From assembly GCA_026196045.1 (NCBI GenBank), contig JAPHRJ010000056.1, positions 16,417 to 80,416 of the forward strand: a stretch of DNA of 64,000 bases. Reading direction: 5' to 3'. Under the pieces are notes generated by a model. The model was not told the origin of the DNA and did not search any database. It worked only from the letters and a program-made list of their open reading frames with translations. Shown one piece after another: positions 38,914 through 47,874 of the stretch; the first letter of the stretch is position 1, and each line of letters starts with the position of its first letter. The position numbers were made by a program, and so were the translations under genes. The stretch comes from Gammaproteobacteria bacterium. Lineage in GTDB: Bacteria; Pseudomonadota; Gammaproteobacteria; UBA6429; Thiohalophilaceae.

Positions 38914-38991
38914 TTATTTATGTTCATAAAAGCAATATGAATTTCGACCTGACTGTTTTGCTTCATACATCGCCCTATCGGCATAAGATAA
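38914..38991 (-). pseudogene. Fossil C-terminus of a GGDEF-domain gene
   Basis: Read on the minus strand, 25 codons closing with TAA encode LSYADRAMYEAKQSGRNSYC and a short tail, unmistakably the C-terminal helix of a GGDEF domain (usual form ADxAMYxAKxxGRN). It is preceded directly by an in-frame stop, with no GGDEF sequence further upstream. The corresponding part of the adjacent intact gene reads ADTAMYHAKDLGRNQF on the other strand, so this is a different, decayed gene. Confidence 0.75.
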
Positions 38992-39021
38992 TTATTATTT
39001 GAATATACTCTGAACCGAATA

Positions 39022-40143
39022 CTAACTTAGCACCAGATTATCTCGGTGGATCAATTCAGCTTCATCTACATAACCCAATAATTCTTCAATGCGCTCACTG
39101 GCCTGGCCTTTGATCAATCGAACTTCAGCAGCGCGATAGTTAACCAGGCCACGGGCAACTTCATTACCCTGCTGGTCAACACAGGCCACCACTTCACCAC
39201 GTTCGAAACTCCCATCAACTGAAACAACGCCAACAGCCAGTAAACTTTTACCTGATGTTTTTAATACTTTAACCGCACCATCATCCAGCACCAGCTTTCC
39301 ACGCATTTGCAAATGACCCGCTAGCCACTGCTTGCGTGCAGTCACAGGTTCCTGTGCGGCTTTTAATAAAGTCCCAACAGAGTTCCCCGCCAGAATTTCA
39401 GCCAGGACCTGTGACTTACGACCAGACGCAATAATCGTTGATGTACCAGACCGTGCAGCCAGGCGTGCGGCACGTATTTTAGTTGTCATACCACCCTGAC
39501 CTAATGTACCCGCTCCACCAGCCGCCATACCATCAAGAGAAGGTTCACTAACCAGGGCTTCCTGAATTAATTTCGCATCGGTATGTTCACGAGGATCACG
39601 GTCAAACAAGCCTTCCTGATCCGTCAGGATTATGAGCCGGTCAGCTTCAACAAGATTAGCGACTAATGCGGCGAGGGTGTCATTATCACCAAAACGGATT
39701 TCATCTGTCACTACCGTATCGTTTTCATTGACGACAGGCACCACACCTAATTCCAGCAAACTTCGAATTGTTGTGCGTGCATTCAGGTAACGTTCACGAC
39801 TGGATAGATCGCTGTGAGTCAGAAGTATTTGAGCAGTATGATGTCCATACTTTGCAAAGCAGGATTCATAAGTCTGCACAAGTCCCATTTGTCCAACTGC
39901 CGCTGCCGCTTGTAATTCATGAACCGCATGTGGACGCTGTTTCCATCCCAATCGGCACATTCCTTCTGCTACTGCACCGGATGATACCAGTACCACTTCA
40001 ATACCCTGATCCAGCAGGCCCTTCATTTGTTCGACCCAATTACAAATACTGCCCAGATCCAGGCCAGCGCCATCCTGGGTTAACAAGGCACTACCGATCT
40101 TGATAACCCAACGTTGTGACTGTCTGTTTTGTTGTTCACTCAT
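39022..40143 (-). CDS. proB: Glutamate 5-kinase
   Basis: First step of proline synthesis. ATG 40143 gives 373 residues (E. coli 367): amino-acid kinase domain from [14 protein letters not shown] with [23 protein letters not shown] and GTGGMTTKI-like [15 protein letters not shown], then a C-terminal PUA domain (about 285-365). Located downstream of obgE, with proA 20 kb away. The 16-codon upstream extension is in the obgE-proB junction and not conserved. Confidence 0.96.
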   Translation of the reverse strand: MSEQQNRQSQRWVIKIGSALLTQDGAGLDLGSICNWVEQMKGLLDQGIEVVLVSSGAVAEGMCRLGWKQRPHAVHELQAAAAVGQMGLVQTYESCFAKYGHHTAQILLTHSDLSSRERYLNARTTIRSLLELGVVPVVNENDTVVTDEIRFGDNDTLAALVANLVEADRLIILTDQEGLFDRDPREHTDAKLIQEALVSEPSLDGMAAGGAGTLGQGGMTTKIRAARLAARSGTSTIIASGRKSQVLAEILAGNSVGTLLKAAQEPVTARKQWLAGHLQMRGKLVLDDGAVKVLKTSGKSLLAVGVVSVDGSFERGEVVACVDQQGNEVARGLVNYRAAEVRLIKGQASERIEELLGYVDEAELIHRDNLVLS

Positions 40144-40180
40144 GATTGTATAGATACCCATAAAGTCTTCTGCAAAAGAC

Positions 40181-41245
<1,065 letters not shown>

Positions 41246-41260
41246 TCAGTTCCAGGGAAT

Positions 41261-41324
41261 GAAGGACGAGTAACGAGGAAAACCTTCTGTGTTTTGTACC
41301 TCGTAACCTGTCACTCGTCCCTTC
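41261..41324. repeat. ACGAG-family inverted repeat between rpmA and obgE
   Basis: Left arm GGACGAGTAACGAGG (41264-41278) pairs with a right arm whose reverse complement carries GGGACGAGTGACAGG and TTACGAGG; the loop is about 20 bp. Located in the gap before obgE, downstream of the rpmA terminator. Confidence 0.7.
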
Positions 41325-41336
41325 TATGTTATAAAC

Positions 41337-41363
41337 AAAAAACCCCGTTAAAAAACGGGGTTT
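41337..41363 (-). terminator. Intrinsic terminator after rplU-rpmA
   Basis: On the minus strand AACCCCGTT pairs with AACGGGGTT, followed by a six-T run; it ends the two-gene ribosomal unit before obgE. Confidence 0.9.
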
Positions 41364-41390
41364 CGAGTGAATCTGACATTCCGCAAAATA

Positions 41391-41648
41391 CTATGCAGGT
41401 ATCACACTCACATGCTGGCGGTTTTTCGGACCTTTTATTTCAAACTTGACCGTGCCAGAGATCTTGGCAAACAGTGTGTCGTCTTTACCCTTACCAACAT
41501 TCAAACCTGGGTGTACTTTAGTACCACGCTGACGGATCAGAATATTCCCAGCCAGTACTTCCTGACCACCGTAACGTTTTACGCCCAGGCGCTTGGCGTT
41601 GGAATCGCGACCGTTACGAGTACTACCACCTGCTTTCTTATGAGCCAT
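41391..41648 (-). CDS. rpmA: 50S ribosomal protein L27
   Basis: An 85-residue protein starting [28 protein letters not shown], the standard L27 N-terminus reaching the peptidyl-transferase centre. Second gene of rplU-rpmA with a 22-bp gap. Confidence 0.98.
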   Translation of the reverse strand: MAHKKAGGSTRNGRDSNAKRLGVKRYGGQEVLAGNILIRQRGTKVHPGLNVGKGKDDTLFAKISGTVKFEIKGPKNRQHVSVIPA

Positions 41649-41670
41649 TGTATTACCTCTTCAAAATGCC

Positions 41671-41982
41671 TTAGCCGGCAATGCCGGTGATTTCCAGTTC
41701 TGTATAGGCCTGACGATGGCCCTGAGTCTTTTTATGGTGCTTACGACGACGGAACTTGATGATGCGAATTTTCTTACCACGACCATGTTCAGTAATAGTG
41801 GCCGTTACCTTGCCACCATCAATATATGGTGCACCAATTGTGACATTGTCACCGTCTGCAATCATCAGCACTTTATCCAGTTCTACACTAGCACCGGATT
41901 CCGCATTGATTTTCTCAACACGAAGTTTCTGGCCCTGCTCAACTTTGTACTGTTTGCCACCGGTTTTGATTACCGCGTACAT
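41671..41982 (-). CDS. rplU: 50S ribosomal protein L21
   Basis: A 103-residue protein, [24 protein letters not shown] at the N-terminus and [18 protein letters not shown] near the C-terminus, both characteristic of L21. A TTGGAGA site precedes the ATG and a good sigma70 promoter lies 60-90 bp upstream. Confidence 0.98.
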   Translation of the reverse strand: MYAVIKTGGKQYKVEQGQKLRVEKINAESGASVELDKVLMIADGDNVTIGAPYIDGGKVTATITEHGRGKKIRIIKFRRRKHHKKTQGHRQAYTELEITGIAG

Positions 41983-42044
41983 GTAATTTCTCCAAACTTA
42001 ACCCCCGCCCACGGCGAGAGAGACAGAATTCGTAAAAGCGCGCA

Positions 42045-42073
42045 ATTTTACCCCTTCACCTGCCACGGGTCAA
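42045..42073 (-). promoter_or_regulatory. Promoter of rplU-rpmA
   Basis: On the minus strand TTGACC (42068-42073) and TAAAAT (42045-42050) with 17-bp spacing. Confidence 0.65.
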
Positions 42074-42142
42074 AGTATTTTCCCGATTTTAGCCATGTTT
42101 CCCACTAAAATCAGCTGGAATCGACTCCTATATAATATTGCC

Positions 42143-42171
42143 TTGACAGCGCACCGGGCGCGCCCTAGCAT
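42143..42171 (+). promoter_or_regulatory. Promoter of ispB
   Basis: TTGACA (42143-42148) and TAGCAT (42166-42171) with 17-bp spacing, about 35 bp before the ispB start. Confidence 0.6.
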
Positions 42172-42210
42172 GCAGGCCAAATTTTATATCGTCCAACCGA
42201 CTAAGTATTG

Positions 42211-43179
42211 ATGAACATTGAAGAAATCTACAGCCTGATTGCCGCTGATATGGACAAGGTTAATGCCTGTATCCAGAGTCGCCTGCAGTCGGAAGTCGTG
42301 CTCATCAACCAGATCGGGGCGTATATTATCAACAGTGGTGGCAAACGCCTGCGCCCGGTAATTCACTTACTAGCCGCCCGCGCCCTTGATTATCAGGGAA
42401 GCCAACATATTGATCTGGCAACAATTATTGAATTTATCCACACCGCCACTCTGCTCCATGATGATGTGGTCGATAGCTCAGAATTACGTCGAGGACAGGA
42501 AACCGCCAATCACCTGTTTGGCAATGAAGCCAGTGTACTGGTCGGGGATTTCCTCTACTCTCGAGCTTTTGAAATGATGGTCGACGTCAACCGCATGCCT
42601 GTAATGGATATCATGGCCCACGCCACCAACACCATTGCAGAAGGTGAAGTCCAGCAACTCCTCAACGTGCATGACGCTGACACTACCGAAGCTCGCTATC
42701 TGGAAGTCATTCACAACAAGACCGCAAAATTATTCGAATCCGCTTCCCAGCTTGGAGCCGTGATTGCCGAACGAAGCAAAACCGAAGAACAGGCCATGAA
42801 AGCCTATGGCATGCATCTGGGCTGCGCTTTCCAGCTCATTGATGATGTACTGGATTACAGCGCCTCCAGCGAGGAACTCGGCAAAAATGTCGGTGATGAC
42901 CTGGCCGAAGGCAAACCTACCATGCCGCTAATTTATGCCATGCGTAACGGAACCACAGAAGAAGCAGCCGTCGTTCGTCATGCCATTGAAAAAGGGGGTT
43001 TAGAACAAATTGAAGGAGTTTGTGCCGCCATTGAATCGACCGGAGCTATCGACTACACCGCCCAGTGTGCCCGTGTTGAAGCAGATAAAGCGATTGAAGC
43101 CCTCAATATTATTCCAGCATCTAAATACAAAGATGCACTTAGCTTTTTAGCTGAATTCTCGGTAAATCGCTCATACTAA
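42211..43179 (+). CDS. ispB: Polyprenyl (octaprenyl) diphosphate synthase
   Basis: Makes the ubiquinone side chain. From ATG 42211 the protein has 322 residues (E. coli IspB 323); a TTG one codon earlier is in frame. First aspartate-rich motif in LLHDDVVDSSELRRG, second in FQLIDDVLDYSASSEELGKNVGDDL, and GGKRLRP near residue 46. Divergent from rplU-rpmA, its usual place. Chain length cannot be read from sequence. Confidence 0.96.
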   Translation: MNIEEIYSLIAADMDKVNACIQSRLQSEVVLINQIGAYIINSGGKRLRPVIHLLAARALDYQGSQHIDLATIIEFIHTATLLHDDVVDSSELRRGQETANHLFGNEASVLVGDFLYSRAFEMMVDVNRMPVMDIMAHATNTIAEGEVQQLLNVHDADTTEARYLEVIHNKTAKLFESASQLGAVIAERSKTEEQAMKAYGMHLGCAFQLIDDVLDYSASSEELGKNVGDDLAEGKPTMPLIYAMRNGTTEEAAVVRHAIEKGGLEQIEGVCAAIESTGAIDYTAQCARVEADKAIEALNIIPASKYKDALSFLAEFSVNRSY

Positions 43180-43271
43180 ATTCTCTATCTCTGGCATGAG
43201 CCGCTTCAGTTGCTTGTTTGGTTTAGGTTACTCAAGCGAGAAATGACAAGGCAAAAACTTTGAGAGAAAAA

Positions 43272-43302
43272 GGGTCGGAGGTTAAAATCCTCGCGCCGAC
43301 CA
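43272..43302 (+). pseudogene. 3-prime stub of a tRNA-Pro gene
   Basis: The last 31 nt of a proline tRNA are present: variable-loop GGGTC, a T-arm GGAGG-loop-CCTC and the acceptor strand ending GACCA, as in E. coli tRNA-Pro (GGGTCGGAGGTTCGAATCCTC). The T-loop reads TTAAAAT, losing the invariant C56, and the terminal T-stem pair is mismatched. No 5-prime half, D-arm or anticodon arm is found upstream, so this is a remnant, not a functional tRNA. Confidence 0.7.
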
Positions 43303-43311
43303 ATTTTTATT

Positions 43312-43884
43312 TTACTGCAGAAGACTATCTAACCAGGATTTAACCGTCTGAACTTCTTTTTCCAGAAACGTACGATCATTATAAACATGGCTTAACATCG
43401 CTGCACCCTGCAACATAGCCAACTGATGCATGGCGAGAAAGCGTGATTCCTCACCTTTACCCAGTGCCATAAATTGCTGCTCACACCAGTCGACAAGCAG
43501 GTCAAACATTTGTGTCGCATGAGCCTTCAGTTCTTCCTGGGTCTTGCCTAACTCCGCATTAAGTGTCCCCATAGGGCAACCATGATGCAGAACATTGTCC
43601 GCTTCATTTACCAGGATATCTGCTACACGATAGAGGCGTTCTAGCGGTTGTTGATAATTTGCTTCACATTCGGAAAGCAGATTTCTAAACAGCTCAATGC
43701 GCGAGTCAATAACGGCATTCAGTAACTCATCCTTACTTTTGAAGTAGTAATAGAAATTGCCTTTGGGGATGCCCGACGCATCAGCCACTTCGGAAAAAGA
43801 CGTTTGATTAAACCCTTTGTGGTAAAAAAGGTTATCGGCAGCCTCAACAATGCGTTCGCGGTTTTGTTTGCCTTTGGTACTCAT
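43312..43884 (-). CDS. TetR/AcrR-family transcriptional regulator
   Basis: A 190-residue regulator with N-terminal helix-turn-helix (RIVEAADNLFYHKGFNQTSFSEVADASGIPKGNFYYYFKSKDELL, split over residues 10-53) and a ligand domain containing HGCPMGTLNAELGK near 105, a pattern seen in TetR repressors of stress or electrophile responses; the cysteine may sense thiol-reactive compounds (inference). It ends beside the tRNA-Pro stub and is 242 bp from tusA. A dyad at 43951-43978 in its upstream region may be its operator. Confidence 0.87.
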   Translation of the reverse strand: MSTKGKQNRERIVEAADNLFYHKGFNQTSFSEVADASGIPKGNFYYYFKSKDELLNAVIDSRIELFRNLLSECEANYQQPLERLYRVADILVNEADNVLHHGCPMGTLNAELGKTQEELKAHATQMFDLLVDWCEQQFMALGKGEESRFLAMHQLAMLQGAAMLSHVYNDRTFLEKEVQTVKSWLDSLLQ

Positions 43885-43950
43885 TTTTGACTATAACCAA
43901 TATAAATGCCGATTAATTATACCTGTATCTTAGTTAGCTCCCCTGTTTTT

Positions 43951-43978
43951 GACAAGCCTAATAAAATGTAAGCCTGTC
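43951..43978. promoter_or_regulatory. Candidate operator upstream of the TetR gene
   Basis: GACAAGC (43951-43957) and GCCTGTC (43972-43978) form an imperfect 7-bp dyad with 14 bp between, about 70-95 bp before the TetR start. A second hairpin (ATGGTTTT / AAAACCAT, 44010-44030) lies further upstream. Confidence 0.35.
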
Positions 43979-44081
43979 TGTTATTATGTGGCTCAATATA
44001 TAATAAACAATGGTTTTACTGAAAAACCATGTAGTAGTCTAATCGTTACACCATAGGATTTACCCTTGTTAAATAGTGACA

Positions 44082-44119
44082 CTGAATGGGTATTCATATG
44101 TAATGAGCTACCCATTCAG
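44082..44119 (-). terminator. Hairpin downstream of tusA
   Basis: CTGAATGGGTA (44082-44092) and TACCCATTCAG (44109-44119) form a perfect 11-bp stem with a 16-nt loop just after the tusA stop. There is no T-run, so it may stabilise the mRNA end rather than terminate transcription. Confidence 0.5.
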
Positions 44120-44126
44120 AATCGTC

Positions 44127-44360
44127 TTAGTTTTTCTTCATGGTAAAAACAAACTCACCTTCACCTTCTTCAGAGGAAAGTAATTCCGTTCCAGTCTGAT
44201 TACAGAAAGCAACAATGTCTTTAACAGAACCCGGATCTGTTGCGCGCATGCGCACAACTTCCCCTGTCTGAAGAGTATTCAATGCTTTCTTAATTCGTAA
44301 TATGGGTAATGGACAATTTAAACCACGTGCATCCACTTCCTGATTAATGGCTTGTTCCAT
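44127..44360 (-). CDS. tusA: TusA-family sulfur carrier protein
   Basis: A 77-residue protein with the TusA/SirA motif LNCPLPILRIKKAL; Cys16 is the persulfide-carrying residue. TusA passes sulfur to tRNA thiolation, or in sulfur oxidisers to the Dsr/Hdr pathway. Here it lies 110 bp downstream of a DsrE2-like gene on the same strand, as in the rhd-tusA-dsrE2 clusters of sulfur oxidisers, though no rhodanese gene is next to it. GAGGTGA precedes the ATG. Confidence 0.9.
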   Translation of the reverse strand: MEQAINQEVDARGLNCPLPILRIKKALNTLQTGEVVRMRATDPGSVKDIVAFCNQTGTELLSSEEGEGEFVFTMKKN

Positions 44361-44470
44361 GAGTCACCTCGTTCGTTGTTGTATAGATTTCTTGTTAATT
44401 GATAAATGCCGAAGTCTGATTAAGTTCTTTAAATGGGAGAACACAGCCAGAACCGTCTAAGAAACTTAAT

Positions 44471-45106
44471 TCAAATAAACAGACTGACATCTGATTTCTG
44501 TGCGATCGGTAAAAATGTTGTCGCACCAATCCAGTCTGCAATTTCAGGAATAAACTCATCCTGTTTAAACCCAAACAGATCGACTGTCATTTGACAGGCC
44601 ACCATACGCACACCCGATTCAACACAGATGTCACGCAATTCCTGCACACTGGCAACGCCTTTATTCCTTGTTGTTTTTTTCATTAATGAAGTTGCCAGAT
44701 TCTCAAAACCAGGCACATTGCCCATTACTATATTGGGAATGTTCCAGTTAATGTCCTGAAACCATTGAGGTCCAAATGGCATTTTCATCGGCATAGCCGG
44801 GTTACCCATGGGCGATACCGCCAGATCATTCAGTTCTTTTTTCAGTAACTGCAATCCATAGAATGTAAAAAACAGATCCACTTCCCAACCCAGCGCGGCG
44901 GCGGTCGAAGCGAGGATAAAAGGCGGATAGCCCCAATCCATGGTTCCTTTGGTTACGACAATGGATAAAGAAGGAATATGGTTTTCTTCAATTTCCCTCA
45001 TTTTTTCTTCAAAGCGCTGATCAAACCACTGGTTCATCTGTGCCGGGTTCATTCCTGTCGGCAAGTCAGCCAGTTTTTCTTCTACCTCTGATTTTGTAAT
45101 CGCCAT
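44471..45106 (-). CDS. DsrE2-like sulfurtransferase (DsrE/DsrF/DrsH family)
   Basis: A 211-residue protein: an N-terminal charged helix (1-45), a DsrE fold with SLSIVVTKGTMDWGYPPFILASTAAALGWEV (binding loop), a Pro/Met/Gly-rich insert around 100-115 (GNPAMPMKMPFGPQWF), and the conserved cysteines C161 and C171 in ICVESGVRMVACQMTVDLFG. DsrE2 proteins take persulfide sulfur from TusA in sulfur-oxidising bacteria. AGGAGG precedes the ATG, and the promoter carries a perfect palindrome near the start of transcription. Substrate and direction of sulfur flow are not shown by the sequence. Confidence 0.87.
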   Translation of the reverse strand: MAITKSEVEEKLADLPTGMNPAQMNQWFDQRFEEKMREIEENHIPSLSIVVTKGTMDWGYPPFILASTAAALGWEVDLFFTFYGLQLLKKELNDLAVSPMGNPAMPMKMPFGPQWFQDINWNIPNIVMGNVPGFENLATSLMKKTTRNKGVASVQELRDICVESGVRMVACQMTVDLFGFKQDEFIPEIADWIGATTFLPIAQKSDVSLFI

Positions 45107-45137
45107 GTCCTACCTCCTGTTCGATATCTTCAAATAG

Positions 45138-45153
45138 TCAGACTTATGTCTGA
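45138..45153. promoter_or_regulatory. Perfect palindrome at the dsrE2 transcription start
   Basis: TCAGAC-TTAT-GTCTGA, 6-bp arms with 4-bp centre, about 10 bp downstream of the predicted -10 of dsrE2-tusA. A second dyad, ATTAG-N6-CTAAT, overlaps the -10 region. Both suit repressor binding; the regulator may be the nearby TetR or MerR protein (inference). Confidence 0.45.
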
Positions 45154-45162
45154 TATTAGTTA

Positions 45163-45191
45163 TATCTAATACATGCATCTGACTTTGTCAA
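45163..45191 (-). promoter_or_regulatory. Promoter of dsrE2-tusA
   Basis: On the minus strand TTGACA (45186-45191) and TAGATA (45163-45168) with 17-bp spacing, about 50 bp upstream of the Shine-Dalgarno. Confidence 0.55.
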
Positions 45192-45297
45192 ATAAGATTT
45201 TTTGCTAGATCCGTTCTATACTCCCTATTCAAACTAAAAAAACAGCCGTATCCCTTTGATATTTCCACACTATTTTTTAGGTATCGGAGTATTGGGC

Positions 45298-45798
45298 ATG
45301 AAAACACTAACTTTGATTCGACATGCAAAATCTGACTGGGGTAACCCAGGTTTGTCTGATTTTGAAAGGCCATTAAATGCCCGGGGTGTAAGAGATGCAC
45401 CAGGAATAGGCCGGGCGTTACTGGAGTCGGGTAAAGAAATTGATCGGTTATTATGTAGTACTGCAAAACGTGCTCGAGAAACACTGGGGTTATTACAGTC
45501 GACTCTAAAACTGGATGAGTCATGTATCCAGTATCTGGATGGTCTCTATGGCGCGTCCTCCTTTGAACTCGTTGAAATCATTGAATCTGTCCCGGACATT
45601 ACAGGTAGCCTGGCCATCGTCGCACATAACCCCGGGCTGGAAATGTTGGCAATACAATTACTTGGTAATGACATCGGTAAATTTCCAACCTGTGCGGTTC
45701 TACAAATATCGCTCAATATAGATAGCTGGCAAGATATTAAAAACTCAACGGGCACACAAATCCTTTTCCTTCGTCCCAAAGAACTGGCGTCAACTTAG
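45298..45798 (+). CDS. sixA: SixA-type histidine phosphatase
   Basis: From ATG 45298 (GGAG 8 bases upstream) a 166-residue histidine-phosphatase-superfamily protein. LIRHAKSDW holds the catalytic RHA histidine, LCSTAKRARETLGLL and IVAHNPGLEML the remaining phosphate-binding residues. SixA removes phosphate from histidine (HPt or PtsH-type) proteins in E. coli; small-molecule substrates are also possible. Divergent from dsrE2. A 14-codon upstream extension is not conserved-looking. Confidence 0.85.
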   Translation: MKTLTLIRHAKSDWGNPGLSDFERPLNARGVRDAPGIGRALLESGKEIDRLLCSTAKRARETLGLLQSTLKLDESCIQYLDGLYGASSFELVEIIESVPDITGSLAIVAHNPGLEMLAIQLLGNDIGKFPTCAVLQISLNIDSWQDIKNSTGTQILFLRPKELAST

Positions 45799-45850
45799 AA
45801 GTAAGCACTAACTTTTATCTGCACAGAGTCGTTCCTGCCAGTATTCTCAC

Positions 45851-45882
45851 TTGACAAATCTCTATCTTAATATAGATTTATA
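45851..45882 (+). promoter_or_regulatory. MerR-type promoter/operator
   Basis: TTGACA (45851-45856) and TTTATA (45877-45882) are 20 bp apart, the over-long spacing of MerR-activated promoters. The spacer is filled by an inverted repeat, AAATCT...AGATTT (45856-45879). This predicts autoregulation of the merR operon. Confidence 0.55.
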
Positions 45883-45906
45883 TATTCTTAATACTGGAAT
45901 AGAGCT

Positions 45907-46368
45907 ATGAAGATCGGTGAAATCGCCAGAGAACTCGGAACGACAGTTACAGCCCTGCGTTTCTACGAAAATAAAGGCCTGGTGAAACCCAAACGCTCAG
46001 CAAAAGGAACCCGATTATACGATGAGGAGACTCTGCTCCGGTTTGAGGCCCTTCTGGACTTAACGGCACTGGACATCCCGCTTGAGCAAATCCATCGTTT
46101 AACAGGCATACGAAACCAGCATTCCAGCGGTGATAGCGCCAGTCGAGAAGTCGAAATTCACTTAAATGAACTAGAGCTGGCCCTGCAGAAAAAACTACAC
46201 AAGCTGCAACATAATCTTGCAGATATTCAGAATGCCAGGGTGCAGTTAGAACATTGTCATGGTTGTACAAAGCAACCGACTCGAACTATCTGTGCGAGCT
46301 GTCCAGACAGTCCGGCCTTACTCTCGAGTCAGGTCATGCATCTTGTCTGGGATGAGGAAACACCATGA
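45907..46368 (+). CDS. MerR-family regulator with a four-cysteine tail
   Basis: A 153-residue regulator: winged helix from MKIGEIARELGTTVTALRFYENKGL (residues 1-25), a dimerisation coiled coil about 75-115, and a C-terminal C-x2-C-x8-C-x2-C array (C117, C120, C129, C132), suited to bind a metal such as zinc or to act as a thiol switch. The last codons overlap the next gene by 4 bp (ATGA). Signal unknown: classical CueR/ZntR residues are not evident, so I leave the inducer open. Confidence 0.85.
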   Translation: MKIGEIARELGTTVTALRFYENKGLVKPKRSAKGTRLYDEETLLRFEALLDLTALDIPLEQIHRLTGIRNQHSSGDSASREVEIHLNELELALQKKLHKLQHNLADIQNARVQLEHCHGCTKQPTRTICASCPDSPALLSSQVMHLVWDEETP

Positions 46369-47084
46369 TTAGTAATCCGGCTCAAAATACAGAATGCTCA
46401 AGTGTCTCAATCCCGGTCACCTACTACAAAGAATGGCAGGACGGCTTTGGTGCACAGGGATGGAAGCTCAACTGTAGTATGGATGATCCCTTTGTTATTG
46501 CATCAACAGCAGAAACAGGCCCGGTCATTAATACCTCGGTTCTCATTCATGACATGCTTGATCATTATTTATGCGGGCTTCCCATGAGTGGACACCGTAA
46601 CGAGGCCATTGCCTTAATTCAGCTTGCCTCACGAACCGGTACCGATCCACGTCCTGACTTTACCCAAATGGTAGATGAAGATCTGATGCATGGGAACGTC
46701 ACTGGAGAACCTCTATTCGAGTTTATATCTGAAGAGCTTCAGAGTTATTTGCCATTTGAATTAAAAAATGGTCAGGAAATTATTCAGTTCCTTGGTCAAC
46801 GAATAGGAAAAGATAATTTACGCCAAAAACTTGTCCAGTGTTTTTTTGATATTGGTTTGCAAAATTCGGAGTCGGCAAAACAATACTATGAAAAATCAGG
46901 GCTTGATTATCAGCGGCGAAAAAATCTTGGCCTCGCACTTCAAAAATTATTATGCAAGGTCGACCAGTTAGCTGAAAAGCATGAATGGGACAAAGCCGCT
47001 GGCATGTTTTTTCTTAAGTCAGAGGCCTGCGCACTAAATATTACATACCCTCAACAAGTAGAATTTTTCGATACATATCAATGA
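46365..47084 (+). CDS. Unrecognised protein of a MerR-controlled operon
   Basis: A 239-residue soluble protein that I cannot assign. Residues 1-60 hold two cysteines (C11, C37). The most conserved-looking segment is HDMLDHYLCGLPMSGHRNEA (62-81), where H62, D63, H67 and E80 form an H-D-x3-H-x12-E pattern reminiscent of the HDxxH...E zinc site of Coq4 proteins, though the rest does not resemble Coq4. The C-terminal part is helical and acidic/basic (RQKLVQCFFDIGLQ, CKVDQLAEKHEWDKAAGMFF). Translationally coupled to merR and followed 9 bp later by a small membrane protein. Role could be metal or quinone related; this is a guess. Confidence 0.6.
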   Translation: MISNPAQNTECSSVSIPVTYYKEWQDGFGAQGWKLNCSMDDPFVIASTAETGPVINTSVLIHDMLDHYLCGLPMSGHRNEAIALIQLASRTGTDPRPDFTQMVDEDLMHGNVTGEPLFEFISEELQSYLPFELKNGQEIIQFLGQRIGKDNLRQKLVQCFFDIGLQNSESAKQYYEKSGLDYQRRKNLGLALQKLLCKVDQLAEKHEWDKAAGMFFLKSEACALNITYPQQVEFFDTYQ

Positions 47085-47093
47085 GAAAAAACC

Positions 47094-47303
47094 ATGACCG
47101 CAAACCGACTCTTATATCTATCTTTTGCCCTTATTCTATTAACCGGAATTAGTTTAACTGGCTTCGAGCAGGTTCACTGGATACTCTATGTTCCTCTTGT
47201 TTTTGCAACATTGGCAGGTGTGACTGGTTTTTGTGTGAACTTATGGCTGTGGAAAAAATTAGGTTTTAAAGAAGTCATACAGTGTTCCAGTCACCATAAA
47301 TAA
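47094..47303 (+). CDS. Small two-span membrane protein
   Basis: A 69-residue protein with hydrophobic stretches at about 5-22 and 28-50 and a polar C-terminal tail ending CSSHHK. Third gene of the merR operon, 9 bp after its neighbour. No family recognised; the Cys-His tail could be a metal ligand. Confidence 0.6.
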   Translation: MTANRLLYLSFALILLTGISLTGFEQVHWILYVPLVFATLAGVTGFCVNLWLWKKLGFKEVIQCSSHHK

Positions 47304-47337
47304 ATATTCCACACGCTTCTAACAATGCTAATTATAA

Positions 47338-47835
47338 TCAGGATTCGTACTGAATATCGGTAATAAAATAAGACTGCTCACCCTGCGGGGTAGTCACTTG
47401 AATTTCATCATCGATCTGTTTTTTTAATAATGCTTTCGCCATGGGTGAATCCATACTGATTAAACCTTGCTTCGGGTCCAGTTCATCAGGACCGACAATA
47501 CGATACTTATGTGAAATTCCCTTTTCATCTTCGAGTGTGACCCACGCGCCAAAGAAAACCGTACTTTGATCGGTTGGCGGTTTTTCAACTACGGTTAAAT
47601 CAGGAAGGCGTTTCTGTAAATAGCGAATACGTGAATCTATTTCTCGTAATTGTTTTTTTCGATAAATATATTCGGCATTCTCGGAACGATCCCCTTCCGC
47701 TGCAGCAGCAGTTACGGCAATAGTTACTTCGGCGCGTAACTTCCAGCGTTGTTCCAGCTCTGCCTGTAAACGCTCAAAACCTTCCAATGTAATATAGGGA
47801 GATTTTTTCGGAGCGGGTGGCCGATAACGTCCCAT
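47338..47835 (-). CDS. greB: Transcript cleavage factor GreB
   Basis: A 165-residue factor that rescues backtracked RNA polymerase. N-terminal coiled coil (about 15-75) with acidic tip EGDRSENAEYIYRKK, then the C-terminal FKBP-like domain (VTLEDEKG, GPDELDPKQGLISMDSPMAKALL). The N-terminal MGRYRPPAPKKSPYIT is the GreB rather than the GreA form. Confidence 0.95.
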   Translation of the reverse strand: MGRYRPPAPKKSPYITLEGFERLQAELEQRWKLRAEVTIAVTAAAAEGDRSENAEYIYRKKQLREIDSRIRYLQKRLPDLTVVEKPPTDQSTVFFGAWVTLEDEKGISHKYRIVGPDELDPKQGLISMDSPMAKALLKKQIDDEIQVTTPQGEQSYFITDIQYES

Positions 47836-47874
47836 TAGTATTTAACGAAGCCGATGAAGAATGCTAACTGTTTC

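Noticed and set aside
43272..43302. Functional tRNA gene
   Set aside because: Only the 3-prime 31 nt exist; D-arm, anticodon arm and 5-prime acceptor strand are missing and the T-loop lacks C56.
46365..47084. Assignment of the 239-residue protein to Coq4
   Set aside because: Only the HD...H...E spacing is similar (one residue longer), and the flanking sequence does not follow Coq4; kept as an open comparison.
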